Shown here one piece after another: positions 24,397-32,968 of a stretch of DNA of 64,000 bases; the stretch's first letter is position 1, and each line of letters begins with the position of its first letter. Both the position numbers and the translations under genes were made by a program. Below the pieces are notes generated by a model. The model did not search any database and was not told the DNA's origin. It worked only from the letters and a program-made list of their open reading frames with translations. The stretch covers positions 1 to 64,000 of the forward strand of contig DAIDJF010000021.1 in NCBI GenBank assembly GCA_027451525.1, read 5' to 3'. This DNA is from Ktedonobacterales bacterium (GTDB lineage: Bacteria; Chloroflexota; Ktedonobacteria; Ktedonobacterales; Ktedonobacteraceae).

Positions 24397-25691
24397 ATTT
24401 CGTGCACCAACGGATCAGGCGAGACGGGGGCTTCGCTCCAGCTATAGGCACCCAGCAACTCGGCGCGTATCGCCTCCGCCTCCGTCTCTGTGCGCGCATG
24501 AATCTCGACAAGCGGCTCGTTTTCGCGGCGGTAGTCACCAATTTTGGCCTGTAAGATCAGCCCCGTGCGATGGTCGATCACATCTTTTTTGCTAAAGCGT
24601 CCAGCCCCCAGACGCATACTCACAAGGCCAATCGTCTCCGCGCGGATACCAGCAATATAGCCCGCACGGGGAGCCAAGAGCATTACACGCACGGGAGCCT
24701 GTGGCAAAAGTTCTGGCTGCTCCAACTGGCGTGTATTACCCCCTTGTGCCGCAATCACCTCCAGCAGTTTTTCAAATGCTCTCCCAGAACGAAGTGCCTC
24801 CATAACACGCGCCTCAGCCGCGAGCATGTTCGGCTCTTTTCCCGTCATGACGAGCAATTCTGCCGCCTCGTGATAACATAAATCTGCGACATCCTGAGGC
24901 CCTTCACCTTTAAGGATCGCCAATGCCTCTTTTACCTCGACAGCATTACCAACTGCTTTTCCCAGCGGCTGCGCCATCGAGGTAATCGCGGCAACAGTAT
25001 GGATGCCCGCCAGTTTGCCAATATCCACCATCATCTGCGCCAGCGGATAGGCTTGCTCGACCGTCTTTACGGAGACACGCGACCCGTATTTGACATCTAA
25101 GAGCAGATGAGACGCGCCAATCGCAATTTTTTTACTCATGATACTTGAGGCGATCAAGGCCACACTCTCCACAGTGCCCGTGACATCGCGCAAGGCATAG
25201 ATTTTGCCATCGGCAGGAGCCAGATCACCCGATTGACCCGCTAACACGATATGATGTTGCGCAAAAATACGCAAAAATTCCTCGCGTGTCAGCGTCATGC
25301 GCAACCCTTCAATTGACTCTAATTTGTCAATTGTGCCACCCGTATAGCCAAGGCCGCGCCCCGTCATTTTCCCGACAGCGACACCACAGGCGGCAACGAG
25401 CGGCGCAACCACAATCGTCACCTTGTCTCCCACGCCTCCTGTGCTATGCTTGTCGATAACAGGTGAAACGATATCACGCAGATGTAGCTGATCCCCTGTG
25501 TTGACCATTGCTAGCGTCAGGTCGCGCGTTTCGCGAGCATCCATTCCACGCCAGCAGATCGCCATTAGCCAGGCAGATAGCTGGTAATCGGGGATCTCGC
25601 CTTGCGTATAATGCTGTATCAGCCAGTCAATCTCCTCTTTCGCCAGCACAAAGCCATCGCGCTTCTTCTCAATCATCTGCACGACATTCAT
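24384..25691 (-). CDS. pdp: Pyrimidine-nucleoside phosphorylase
   Basis: 435 aa from ATG 25691 (TGAGG upstream); the ATG four codons earlier is an alternative. The family signature is VIDKHSTGGVGDKVTIVVAP, with the phosphate-binding Lys/Ser/Thr residues. GKMTGRGLGYTGGTIDKLES and ALRDVTGTVESVALIASSIM follow, with the C-terminal PYNP domain ending EIHARTETEAEAIRAELLGA. It cleaves uridine/thymidine to base and (deoxy)ribose 1-phosphate. Length and motifs fit Pdp of Gram-positive type more than DeoA, but the two are hard to separate by eye. Together with rbsK and the nucleoside hydrolase it suggests nucleoside salvage. Confidence 0.92.
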   Translation of the reverse strand: MNVVQMIEKKRDGFVLAKEEIDWLIQHYTQGEIPDYQLSAWLMAICWRGMDARETRDLTLAMVNTGDQLHLRDIVSPVIDKHSTGGVGDKVTIVVAPLVAACGVAVGKMTGRGLGYTGGTIDKLESIEGLRMTLTREEFLRIFAQHHIVLAGQSGDLAPADGKIYALRDVTGTVESVALIASSIMSKKIAIGASHLLLDVKYGSRVSVKTVEQAYPLAQMMVDIGKLAGIHTVAAITSMAQPLGKAVGNAVEVKEALAILKGEGPQDVADLCYHEAAELLVMTGKEPNMLAAEARVMEALRSGRAFEKLLEVIAAQGGNTRQLEQPELLPQAPVRVMLLAPRAGYIAGIRAETIGLVSMRLGAGRFSKKDVIDHRTGLILQAKIGDYRRENEPLVEIHARTETEAEAIRAELLGAYSWSEAPVSPDPLVHEMVRP

Positions 25692-25721
25692 TCTCGGCCT
25701 CATTTTCTATCATCTATGCAC

Positions 25722-26360
25722 TTATTCCTCGGACAACACAATACGCAGAGAGTCGCTACTAAAGCCATTGCCTGTCTCAATCTGATAGCGCGTGAGCATA
25801 TGATCTCCCAGGCGGACATTGCACTCAAAACAGAGTTGTCCATTCGTAAAGTTGTAGACATCAGTTTCCTGCGCAAAAACACCCTGCACAATCACCGTAT
25901 CAAATTTGTCCATATTGTATTCTTTGAGGGCTTTCAGCAGTGTCGCAACCTGCTGCCACGCAGACGTGCGCGCATAGACAATGCGCACCGTTTTGCGTCG
26001 TCCATTGCCAATTATTTCACTGACCAGCGTATAGGGTAGAGCGCCCTGCATTAAAGCTTGTAATTGAGCTATTGTGCGCGGCGGAAATGGCACTGGCGGC
26101 TCAGGTGCAACGACTTTTGGAGGTACAACAGGTGTGGCAGGCTGCATACGAGGGGCAGGCTGTACAGGCGGACGCGCGGGTGGCTGTGGTTGCCTCTGCG
26201 ACGATGGAAACTGTGACGGCTGTGATGGTTGTGATGGTTGTTGTCCATAAGATGATGAGGGACGCGGCCCATTCTGGGGTTGTGACACCAAGCTGCGTCC
26301 GCAACTCACACAAAAACTTGCGTGGTCCGCATTAAAACTTTTGCAATAAGGGCAGTGCAT
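25722..26360 (-). CDS. Zinc-ribbon protein with unknown C-terminal domain
   Basis: 212 aa from ATG 26360 (GGGAGAAG upstream). The first 25 residues are a zinc ribbon, MHCPYCKSFNADHASFCVSC followed by G, with two CxxC knuckles. A Ser/Gln/Pro-rich linker covers about residues 30-90. The C-terminal 120 residues form a compact domain of unknown family containing RKTVRIVYARTSAWQQVATL and FDTVIVQGVFAQE, predicted alternating alpha/beta. There is no membrane helix, unlike the two zinc-ribbon proteins at 47.9-50 kb. It ends 30 bp before the phosphorylase gene on the same strand, so they may be co-transcribed. Confidence 0.75.
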   Translation of the reverse strand: MHCPYCKSFNADHASFCVSCGRSLVSQPQNGPRPSSSYGQQPSQPSQPSQFPSSQRQPQPPARPPVQPAPRMQPATPVVPPKVVAPEPPVPFPPRTIAQLQALMQGALPYTLVSEIIGNGRRKTVRIVYARTSAWQQVATLLKALKEYNMDKFDTVIVQGVFAQETDVYNFTNGQLCFECNVRLGDHMLTRYQIETGNGFSSDSLRIVLSEE

Positions 26361-26676
26361 AGTATCTTCTCCCAAGCATTTTTCTTCGCTGTTTTAGCTG
26401 TAGTATAACATATTTTCCTACTTCCTCTTCTCATAGTAACGCAGTGTATCCGATTATATCGCATTGCCATGCCTCAGTATCGTTACCCTTCTATAGCTCG
26501 TGTACAAAAATGAATGAAGGGACCCTATATTTGCATTAGAGGTTATTATATTCCTTCAAAACATGACACATTTTATTGTAAGAACAGCGTCTTATATATA
26601 GTTTTCCCATATATTACTGATTGTCACTGATTGTTCAGTTATATTGCACTCATCTATCTGCTTAAGGAGGCAACAT
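26361..26676. other. Gene-free divergent gap
   Basis: This AT-rich 316-bp gap separates the zinc-ribbon gene from the methyltransferase. It shows no coding potential. ACTGATTGT is repeated directly at 26616-26624 and 26626-26634, a 10-bp period about 45 bp before the methyltransferase start. No clear consensus promoter was found. Confidence 0.5.
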
Positions 26677-27510
26677 ATGCATCAAACGCTACCCGTCACA
26701 AAACGCCAACGACAGACACCAACCGAGTATATGAAACATGCCATAGAAGAGCGCATGGTTGCCTGCTCACACGGGGCCTATGATAATTTGGATTGGGAAC
26801 ATGAAGTCGAAGCTATCCGCAACCCTACACTTTCATACCCTGACTATTATCTCGCCCCCCATCACGGGATCACGGAAGGATATCTCTCTAACGCGCAAGC
26901 TATGGGTTGGGCCTTTATTGAGCGACTTTTCCGCGTAGAAAGCGTGCTTCCTGGATGGCTTGCTCTCGCAGGTGCTATCCCTCCAAAACATATCATCGAC
27001 CTCGGTTGCGGCACAGCAACCGCCAGCATTGCCCTAGCGCAACGCTTCCCCGAGGCGCATCTGACCCTGATCGACCTCTCGCCCTATCAACTTGTCGCGG
27101 CCCGTCGGCAAGCTCAACGCGCAGGTCTGGCGGAACGCACCACGTATATACATGCAACAGCGGAATATACAAATCTGCCCGATGAAAGCGCGGACCTGGT
27201 AATGTCCACGCTACTCTTCCACGAACTTCCGCGCCCACAAGCATATGAGGTTGTACGTGAAGCCTATCGTCTGCTCACCGCTGGCGGTCGCTTCGTCGAG
27301 TTTGACCCTATCCAACACGCCTTGCCCTGGCACTGGGCAGACATGGCAGTCAACCGTCTCCTGGCAAAACTCATTCACGAAGTCTACTGGCTCGAATACA
27401 TGCAGCAGCCTCTCTGGGAGGTCTGTCAAAACTGTGATTTCCAACAAATTGAGCGCAAGCTACTGGTCGCTTTTCCCTGGGTCTATCAGACGGTCATAGC
27501 ACGCAAATAA
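26677..27510 (+). CDS. Class I SAM-dependent methyltransferase
   Basis: 277 aa from ATG 26677, which follows a perfect AAGGAGG. SAM motif I is IIDLGCGTATASIALAQRFP near residue 108. The acidic loop LTLIDLSPYQLVAARRQAQ follows, then DLVMSTLLFHELPRPQ (motif II/III), with EAYRLLTAGGRFVEFDPIQ as the post-I strand and helix typical of UbiE-like small-molecule methyltransferases. The N-terminal 90 residues (EEMVAC... NPTLSYPDYYL) are probably a substrate cap. No biosynthetic neighbours point to a substrate. Confidence 0.88.
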   Translation: MHQTLPVTKRQRQTPTEYMKHAIEERMVACSHGAYDNLDWEHEVEAIRNPTLSYPDYYLAPHHGITEGYLSNAQAMGWAFIERLFRVESVLPGWLALAGAIPPKHIIDLGCGTATASIALAQRFPEAHLTLIDLSPYQLVAARRQAQRAGLAERTTYIHATAEYTNLPDESADLVMSTLLFHELPRPQAYEVVREAYRLLTAGGRFVEFDPIQHALPWHWADMAVNRLLAKLIHEVYWLEYMQQPLWEVCQNCDFQQIERKLLVAFPWVYQTVIARK

Positions 27511-27536
27511 AATAACGAGCATAAACAACAGACTTT

Positions 27537-27557
27537 TTCATGCTGTCAGGGCATGAA
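27537..27557. terminator. Small hairpin between convergent methyltransferase and rho-like genes
   Basis: TTCATGC, seven bases, GCATGAA. It lies in the 63-bp convergent gap, with a T stretch (TTTTT) before the hairpin that would follow it on the minus strand. Weak but positioned as a terminator for the rho-like gene. Confidence 0.4.
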
Positions 27558-27573
27558 GCGCGGTATTTTATAA

Positions 27574-28503
27574 TTAGCCCTGGTTCAGGATGGCCTCGAT
27601 AAGACGGGCATTAGAGGATGTTTTCTCAAAGAGGTTGACCAGTTGGGACGCACCATCGCGGCGCGACAGGTCAGCAAGACGGCGGCGGATAATCGCCATT
27701 GCGCGCAATTCATCGGCTGAGAGCAGACGCTCCTCCTGGCGTGTACTAGAGGCCATCACATCAATTGCGGGAAAAATGCGCCGCTCTGCCAGTTCACGCG
27801 AGAGACGAATTTCCAGATTGCCCGTCCCCTTGAACTCCTCATAGACAACCTCATCTAAACGACTGCCGGTCTCAACGAGACAACTGGCAACTATTGTCAG
27901 GCTACCGCCTTCTTCGAGTGTGCGTGCAGCCCCAAAAACACGCCTGCCAACCTCTAAGGCGCGGGCATCGATACCGCCAGAGAGCGTGCGACTGCCATAG
28001 TTGCCATTGCCACCCCGTCCTGAGCGCGGACGCTCCCACATCTCACTGCTCAAATTGTGGGCACGGGCCAGACGGGTCAGCGAGTCGAGTAGCATGACGA
28101 CATCGCGCCCCTGCTCAGCCTGCCGTTTGGCGTCTTGCAAGGCCTGCTCCACCATGCGCCCATGTTTACTCGACTGCTGATCAAAACTGGATGCATAGAC
28201 GCGCACCTGTGGCCCCTGAATCTCACTTTTCCACTCGGTTACCTCTTCTGGACGCTCATCGACGAGACAGAGAAAGACGCTGGCCTGTGGATGATTGGCC
28301 TGCACGGCTTGCGCAACCTGCCGTAATATAGTGGTTTTGCCAGTCTGAGGTGGTGCGACAACGAGGGCACGCTGTCCAAAGCCCAGTGGAATAAAAAGAT
28401 CAATCACACGCGGTGCGAGCGGAGTTGCGCCCGTTTCCAGGGTAATCCGACGATTTGGATGAATAGGTGTAAGTCGCTCAAAAGGTGTTGGTGTAGCTGC
28501 CAC
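27574..28503 (-). CDS. rho: Transcription termination factor Rho, lacking the N-terminal RNA-binding domain
   Basis: 309 aa against about 420 for typical Rho. It starts at a GTG (28503) with GAGG upstream, and an in-frame TGA lies 9 bases before it, so the protein cannot extend further. The product begins at the linker before the ATPase ([13 protein letters not shown]) and keeps the whole hexamer ATPase core: Walker [10 protein letters not shown] at 50-58, [10 protein letters not shown], Walker [34 protein letters not shown], and [13 protein letters not shown] with [14 protein letters not shown]. The OB-fold primary RNA site is absent. Its ability to load on RNA is doubtful, unless another protein supplies it or another full-length Rho exists elsewhere in the genome. 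Confidence 0.9.
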   Translation of the reverse strand: MAATPTPFERLTPIHPNRRITLETGATPLAPRVIDLFIPLGFGQRALVVAPPQTGKTTILRQVAQAVQANHPQASVFLCLVDERPEEVTEWKSEIQGPQVRVYASSFDQQSSKHGRMVEQALQDAKRQAEQGRDVVMLLDSLTRLARAHNLSSEMWERPRSGRGGNGNYGSRTLSGGIDARALEVGRRVFGAARTLEEGGSLTIVASCLVETGSRLDEVVYEEFKGTGNLEIRLSRELAERRIFPAIDVMASSTRQEERLLSADELRAMAIIRRRLADLSRRDGASQLVNLFEKTSSNARLIEAILNQG

Positions 28504-28598
28504 TCGTCCTCATTTCTGCTTTGTCAAAGCAAACACAACACAAAGTCTCTCTTCTTAAAGAGTATCACATAGTGGCAAGGTAGGAACACGATGACAGA

Positions 28599-29219
28599 TT
28601 ATGGCGTGAGCAATGTACGAATGTATTCTTGAATACACTCTTTAAAAGCCTCTTGCGTTCCCGTATTGGTAATTCGCTCGCTGCTTTTTACAAGATAATT
28701 GGCTGCAAAATGTTGTTGCTGGTAATAGTTTTGCAAAGCTTCTTTAGAAACGAAATGATCATCTGCGCTATACGGATGTGAGACGCGTTCATAAATGCGC
28801 TGGATACAAATTTCAATCCGCGTTTCGATGAAAAGGATATGAGCATCATGTAAAAATGATAAAGAGAATGACTGCATAGGCTGATCATAGTCGTCGCGAG
28901 CAAACTCAATTATCAGGACGTCTCGACTCTGCTGAGTAGGAAGATAGTTTTCTATCCTTTGCTTCAAATCATCTAGAGCGAGATCAAGGACTGTAAAATC
29001 AAGAATATCAAAACCTTCATAATCCGTTGGTCGGAATCTAGCAGGCTGTTTATCACGACATTTTTCTTTTTGCTCTTCACGAAACATGTTTTGTAGAAAT
29101 TCGTAGTCATTAAATCTTTCTACATGCCAACCTTGCCTTTGTACGATGTCACTTATCACATGAGCAGCTAACGATTTACCACAACCAGGACGACCAAAGA
29201 TAAAAATTTTGAGCACCAT
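28599..29219 (-). CDS. P-loop NTPase of unknown function, paralogue A
   Basis: 206 aa from ATG 29219 (GGAG eight bases upstream). Walker A is FGRPGCGKS at residues 8-16 directly after the first strand, as in nucleotide or nucleoside kinases. It shares several blocks with the gene at 29476-30165: NDYEFLQNMF, EGFDILDFTVLDLAL, IIEFARDDY, IEICIQRIYERV and SADDHF. The arginine-rich RIYERV region could be a lid. The best guess is a small-molecule or adenylate-kinase-like phosphotransferase of the AAA_33 type, but no family was recognised with confidence. It lies in an AT-rich block unlike its flanks. Confidence 0.8.
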   Translation of the reverse strand: MVLKIFIFGRPGCGKSLAAHVISDIVQRQGWHVERFNDYEFLQNMFREEQKEKCRDKQPARFRPTDYEGFDILDFTVLDLALDDLKQRIENYLPTQQSRDVLIIEFARDDYDQPMQSFSLSFLHDAHILFIETRIEICIQRIYERVSHPYSADDHFVSKEALQNYYQQQHFAANYLVKSSERITNTGTQEAFKECIQEYIRTLLTP

Positions 29220-29367
29220 CCAGCAGGCTCCACAAAGATAAGGAAGATTATAGAAACCATTTTAAAATAGCACTGTGCTTTCAAGATCAGCCTATTAAAA
29301 CATAACATCTAAATGCACATAAATCAATACAATAAAACATAAAGAAACACTCTGAGTTGCGATAAAA

Positions 29368-29423
29368 GAGAGCGAGATATCCTTTACAGAAAGACCTTTT
29401 TCTGTAAAGGATATCTCGCTCTC
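29368..29423 (-). terminator. 25-bp perfect hairpin between the P-loop paralogues
   Basis: The arms at 29368-29392 and 29399-29423 are exact reverse complements with only a 6-base loop. On the minus strand the hairpin follows the stop of paralogue B by about 50 bases and is followed by TTTT, so it should terminate that gene. The stem is unusually long for a terminator. The remainder of the gap 29220-29475 shows nothing else. Confidence 0.75.
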
Positions 29424-29475
29424 TCAAATATTTCTTGGAGATTTGATAATAGCGATTTTTTATTGCTGACAAAAC

Positions 29476-30165
29476 CTATGGTATAGCTGAGACCAACGGT
29501 TTAGACGTATGTGAGTCAATCTCTGGAACTACAACCTGTGCAAAAAAGCGTTTCACCTGCCCAGCAAAATCTTTCCAACTTCCCATAGTGTCAATAATAG
29601 CAACATGCTGTGGATCTATACCATATTCCTGAACAAAGCCATTAATGAAGTAGCCACTATCATCATGGCGATAGTAACGAAAAAGTATATCGTCGGATAA
29701 GAAATGATCATCAAGAGATGCGGGATAGAAGGCACGCTCTTTAATGCGCATCTCGCATATTTCAATATCAGCCTTGAAAAAGAGAAAGTAGGCAGAGTGC
29801 AAAAAATCTTTTCCAAAGATACTAAACGCATCACGATAAGTGCAACGCGCAAACTCTATCAGAATTAAACTATGTTGCTCTTGTAAAAGAAGAGCTTGCT
29901 GCTTCATACTTTCAAGAGCAACGTTCAGTACGTTGAAATCAATGACGTCAAAACCCTCATTCTCTTGGGGACCCACTGGCTTGAATTGTTTATGCTCTTT
30001 ATCCGCAAGATACATCTCACGTAAAAACGTGTAATCATTCAATTTTTCAATGGGCAACATTTGATGACGTTGAATGCTATCGTTAAACAGCACCTCTATG
30101 TAGCGGGCAGCGGTTGATTTACCGCTACCAGGACGTCCCGACAAAAACAAAAACTTACTAGCCAA
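29476..30165 (-). CDS. P-loop NTPase of unknown function, paralogue B
   Basis: 229 aa if translation starts at the TTG at 30165, which has GGAG nine bases upstream and gives the same short N-terminus as paralogue A (ASKFLFLSGRPGSGKST against VLKIFIFGRPGCGKS). An ATG five codons upstream (30180) has no ribosome site. Walker A is SGRPGSGKST. Blocks shared with paralogue A are NDYTFLREMY, EGFDVIDFNVLNVALESMKQ, LIEFARCTY, IEICEMRIKERAFYP and SLDDHFLSDD. The C-terminal extension IDTMGSWKDFAGQVKRFFAQ is specific to this copy. Probably a kinase-like enzyme; substrate unknown. Confidence 0.78.
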   Translation of the reverse strand: MASKFLFLSGRPGSGKSTAARYIEVLFNDSIQRHQMLPIEKLNDYTFLREMYLADKEHKQFKPVGPQENEGFDVIDFNVLNVALESMKQQALLLQEQHSLILIEFARCTYRDAFSIFGKDFLHSAYFLFFKADIEICEMRIKERAFYPASLDDHFLSDDILFRYYRHDDSGYFINGFVQEYGIDPQHVAIIDTMGSWKDFAGQVKRFFAQVVVPEIDSHTSKPLVSAIP

Positions 30166-30365
30166 CGCTCTATACTCCATGTTAAATAGAATCACAACAA
30201 CCAACAACCTGACAACCATGTCAAAATCAAGGTTAGAAGCGAAGATATTGCTGAATATACCAGCACAAAAAGGAGTAAATATCGGCATCCATAACAGAGA
30301 AAAATTATACTTTGTACACGCTCTGTAAGGGATGCACGATGACTCTTTGATATTGTGTAAGGAGG

Positions 30366-32519
30366 TTATCTGTTCGACGCAGGCAGTGAGGGAGACCAAC
30401 GTCTGAAACCGCGTGTGGTCGGATCCCAAGCAATAACAACATTTCCTCCCTCATCCGCTCCCATTTTGAGGCCCTGGTCTAGCGAACGAATGATTTGAGT
30501 AATAAATCCTGTTACAGGCTCCTCATCACCTTTATCCTCTATCAGATTCTCAATAATTTTTGTGTATTCATATGATGTAACAGCAAGGCGAACAGTAATA
30601 TCAGGAAGAGTAAGTTTGGACTCAGGTAACGTTACCTGATTGATAAAAGTTCGTCTTGCATCGATTTGGTATGGTACGTTCAGAGCCAAACGCAAACGTT
30701 CTGCATCGTCTCGCGCACGATCCAAAGAGATATGATTGAGAAATATGTAGAATCTGTCAGCATACATGTAATAAAGGCGATAATCAATACGTTTTGAAAA
30801 AATTGCGTCTAACAAACCTCGAATGCGCGTTCCCACCTCCTGACTCAAATTTCTTGTTAGCAAATCACCATACTTGCTAGCAAGGCTACTATGTTTATCG
30901 ACATCAACGGCTATAAACGACATCACAGGAAGATCTTCTTGTGTCCCACTTTGCTCATATTGTTTACGCAAATTATATATATCAAACAATGCTTTTTTTA
31001 CATCTTCAAGAAACTCATTTTCGGATTGGAAGGCAGCAAACGCCATATCCACCCTTTCAGGTTTTTGCATAATATCTCTTAACTTATCTACCACCTGTAG
31101 ACGTAGGGAGTAGGTTTTGAGAAGCTCTTCTATCATCCTTCCTACAATTCTCAAGATGCGCATATCCTCTGAAGCAAATGCATTCTCTACGTCAGAAACA
31201 AGATATGCAACCGCTATAGATTGTCCCACTTCGCCACCTATGGGTATTGCCACCGCAGATCGAAGCTGACCTTCTTGCTCATGGCGAGCAATAAAGAATT
31301 CATTAGAAGAGATATGCGAACGATAGATAATATTACCGCTTTGAAACGCGCGTATTGAAAGGCTACTTCCATGTTCCAGTGGCGTGACAAGCGTGTTACC
31401 AACACTATGCGGTGCATCTTGACTCTGTGCACGCACGACAAGCCTGCGTTGATGCACAGGTAAAATGACATCATTGGAAGCAGGAGTAAGAATACAGCAG
31501 AAACGCCATTTATTTTGACCATTCACTTTTCCACCCAGCCGTACAAGCATTTCCGCCAAACCATTTAAAATGATATCGGGATAAATGGCACTATTATCTA
31601 CATCAGGCGAGGGCTCCATCAGGTCACGCATTCCCCTATCAAGATAAGATTTTATTTGCAGGGCATCTTCATATACAGGACACAAGAGGCGCGTAATAAC
31701 CTCTACTTTTTCATTGTCTAAAGAAAGCGATTTTATATCACGTTTTGATATAATCAAAGTTCGGTCCTGTGATTTTGAGAGTCCTCCGCCAGATTCGTCA
31801 TCTTTTGTAGTCTGCAACCTATGTACATGATACTCACGTTCATATTGGAAGGTAGGACGTGCCACATATAAGGTATGGGATGAATGGCTCTTGCTAAGCC
31901 AGCCTATAAGCGAATCCCCCAATTGATATAAATCCTCTACATTACTTACTGAATCGATATTTATTCCCTGCTGTATTGGCAACACTAAACCAAATATTGG
32001 TCCCGGAATATCTTCGTCTATCAACATTAATGCCATACGCAACACACGCGAAACATAAAAACGCCAGAACAACTCCGAACGCGCCAATTCTATTCTCTCA
32101 TCAATAGGCAGATCTAAAACGTGCTGTTGTTCGCCTTCAACATCTCTTTTTAAGGGCATAGAGGTCTGTGGCGATGCTTCAACCTCCTCCCATAGCATAT
32201 CTACGTTGACGGGAATCTCGCTGATACTATAGTCATGTTCAATCAATTCATATATCACCGCTAGCTTGCGCAGATCGGCAAGCGAGTATTGGCGTTGACC
32301 CGTCTTCTCTTTTGAACGCACAGGTGTGAGCACGCCGATACGCTCCCACTCGCGCAGGCGCGCCTCACTTATAGAGAACAATTCTGCCGCCCGCCCAATC
32401 GTGACCCTGGCCTCGACCTGCGTTCGCCCGATATTTTCTCGGATATGTTGTTGGACCTTTGGGTCCTGTAAAAATTTCCTGATCTTTTCCACGCTTGCTT
32501 CGTCGTTTTCCATGCTCAT
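30366..32519 (-). CDS. MerR-type HTH protein with GAF and degenerate GGDEF domains
   Basis: 717 aa from the ATG at 32519 (another at 32513). The N-terminal 30 residues are charged. A MerR DNA-binding domain then covers about 35-105: TIGRAAELFSISEARLREWE and GQRQYSLADLRKLAVIYEL. A long middle part of unknown type follows. A GAF-like domain (SIRAFQSGNIIYRSHI, LRSAVAIPIGGEVGQSIAVAY) lies near residues 385-475. The C-terminal 210 residues look like a GGDEF domain (MSFIAVDVDKHSSLASKYG), but the active-site GGDEF is replaced by YADRF, so cyclase activity is unlikely. It may bind a signal and control transcription. A strong divergent promoter for the next gene lies in the 449-bp gap upstream. Confidence 0.82.
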   Translation of the reverse strand: MSMENDEASVEKIRKFLQDPKVQQHIRENIGRTQVEARVTIGRAAELFSISEARLREWERIGVLTPVRSKEKTGQRQYSLADLRKLAVIYELIEHDYSISEIPVNVDMLWEEVEASPQTSMPLKRDVEGEQQHVLDLPIDERIELARSELFWRFYVSRVLRMALMLIDEDIPGPIFGLVLPIQQGINIDSVSNVEDLYQLGDSLIGWLSKSHSSHTLYVARPTFQYEREYHVHRLQTTKDDESGGGLSKSQDRTLIISKRDIKSLSLDNEKVEVITRLLCPVYEDALQIKSYLDRGMRDLMEPSPDVDNSAIYPDIILNGLAEMLVRLGGKVNGQNKWRFCCILTPASNDVILPVHQRRLVVRAQSQDAPHSVGNTLVTPLEHGSSLSIRAFQSGNIIYRSHISSNEFFIARHEQEGQLRSAVAIPIGGEVGQSIAVAYLVSDVENAFASEDMRILRIVGRMIEELLKTYSLRLQVVDKLRDIMQKPERVDMAFAAFQSENEFLEDVKKALFDIYNLRKQYEQSGTQEDLPVMSFIAVDVDKHSSLASKYGDLLTRNLSQEVGTRIRGLLDAIFSKRIDYRLYYMYADRFYIFLNHISLDRARDDAERLRLALNVPYQIDARRTFINQVTLPESKLTLPDITVRLAVTSYEYTKIIENLIEDKGDEEPVTGFITQIIRSLDQGLKMGADEGGNVVIAWDPTTRGFRRWSPSLPASNR

Positions 32520-32769
32520 TACCCACAATGTTGCTGTCTGACTTATAGGTTTCTTAATCTTGAACCATTTTATCATACAGCTATGATATATACAATAGAA
32601 ACTTTCACGTTCTTATGATTAAACGAATCAATGCATACAAATTTTCTCATGTTTATGAACATCAAAAGAGCCAAATATTTTTCCATTTCTTATTTTATTA
32701 AGTTTTCTTAAGCGACTGTTAAACGACTAACAGATTTTCTTTAAACACAGAGATACACGATGAAAACCA

Positions 32770-32799
32770 TTGACACAAAGAGCAACTTCAATGTATAAT
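32770..32799 (+). promoter_or_regulatory. Consensus promoter for the sigma-like gene
   Basis: TTGACA at 32770-32775, 18 bp, TATAAT at 32794-32799: both hexamers are perfect. It lies in the AT-rich 449-bp divergent gap 32520-32968. The transcript would have a leader of about 160 bases before the start at 32969. No other feature was recognised in the gap. Confidence 0.8.
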
Positions 32800-32968
32800 T
32801 TTTACAAGCAATCTGATATTTTCTATCAGATCCACGTTCTAATAAGCACACATATTACAAGTATTCTATTTTACAGTGTAAAAACTAACGAGAAGACGGT
32901 ATTTTCTCTCCCTATGCACAGGTTTTCTCATGAAGCAGTGCTTTTTCTGCTCAAAGGAGGTAGAGATC

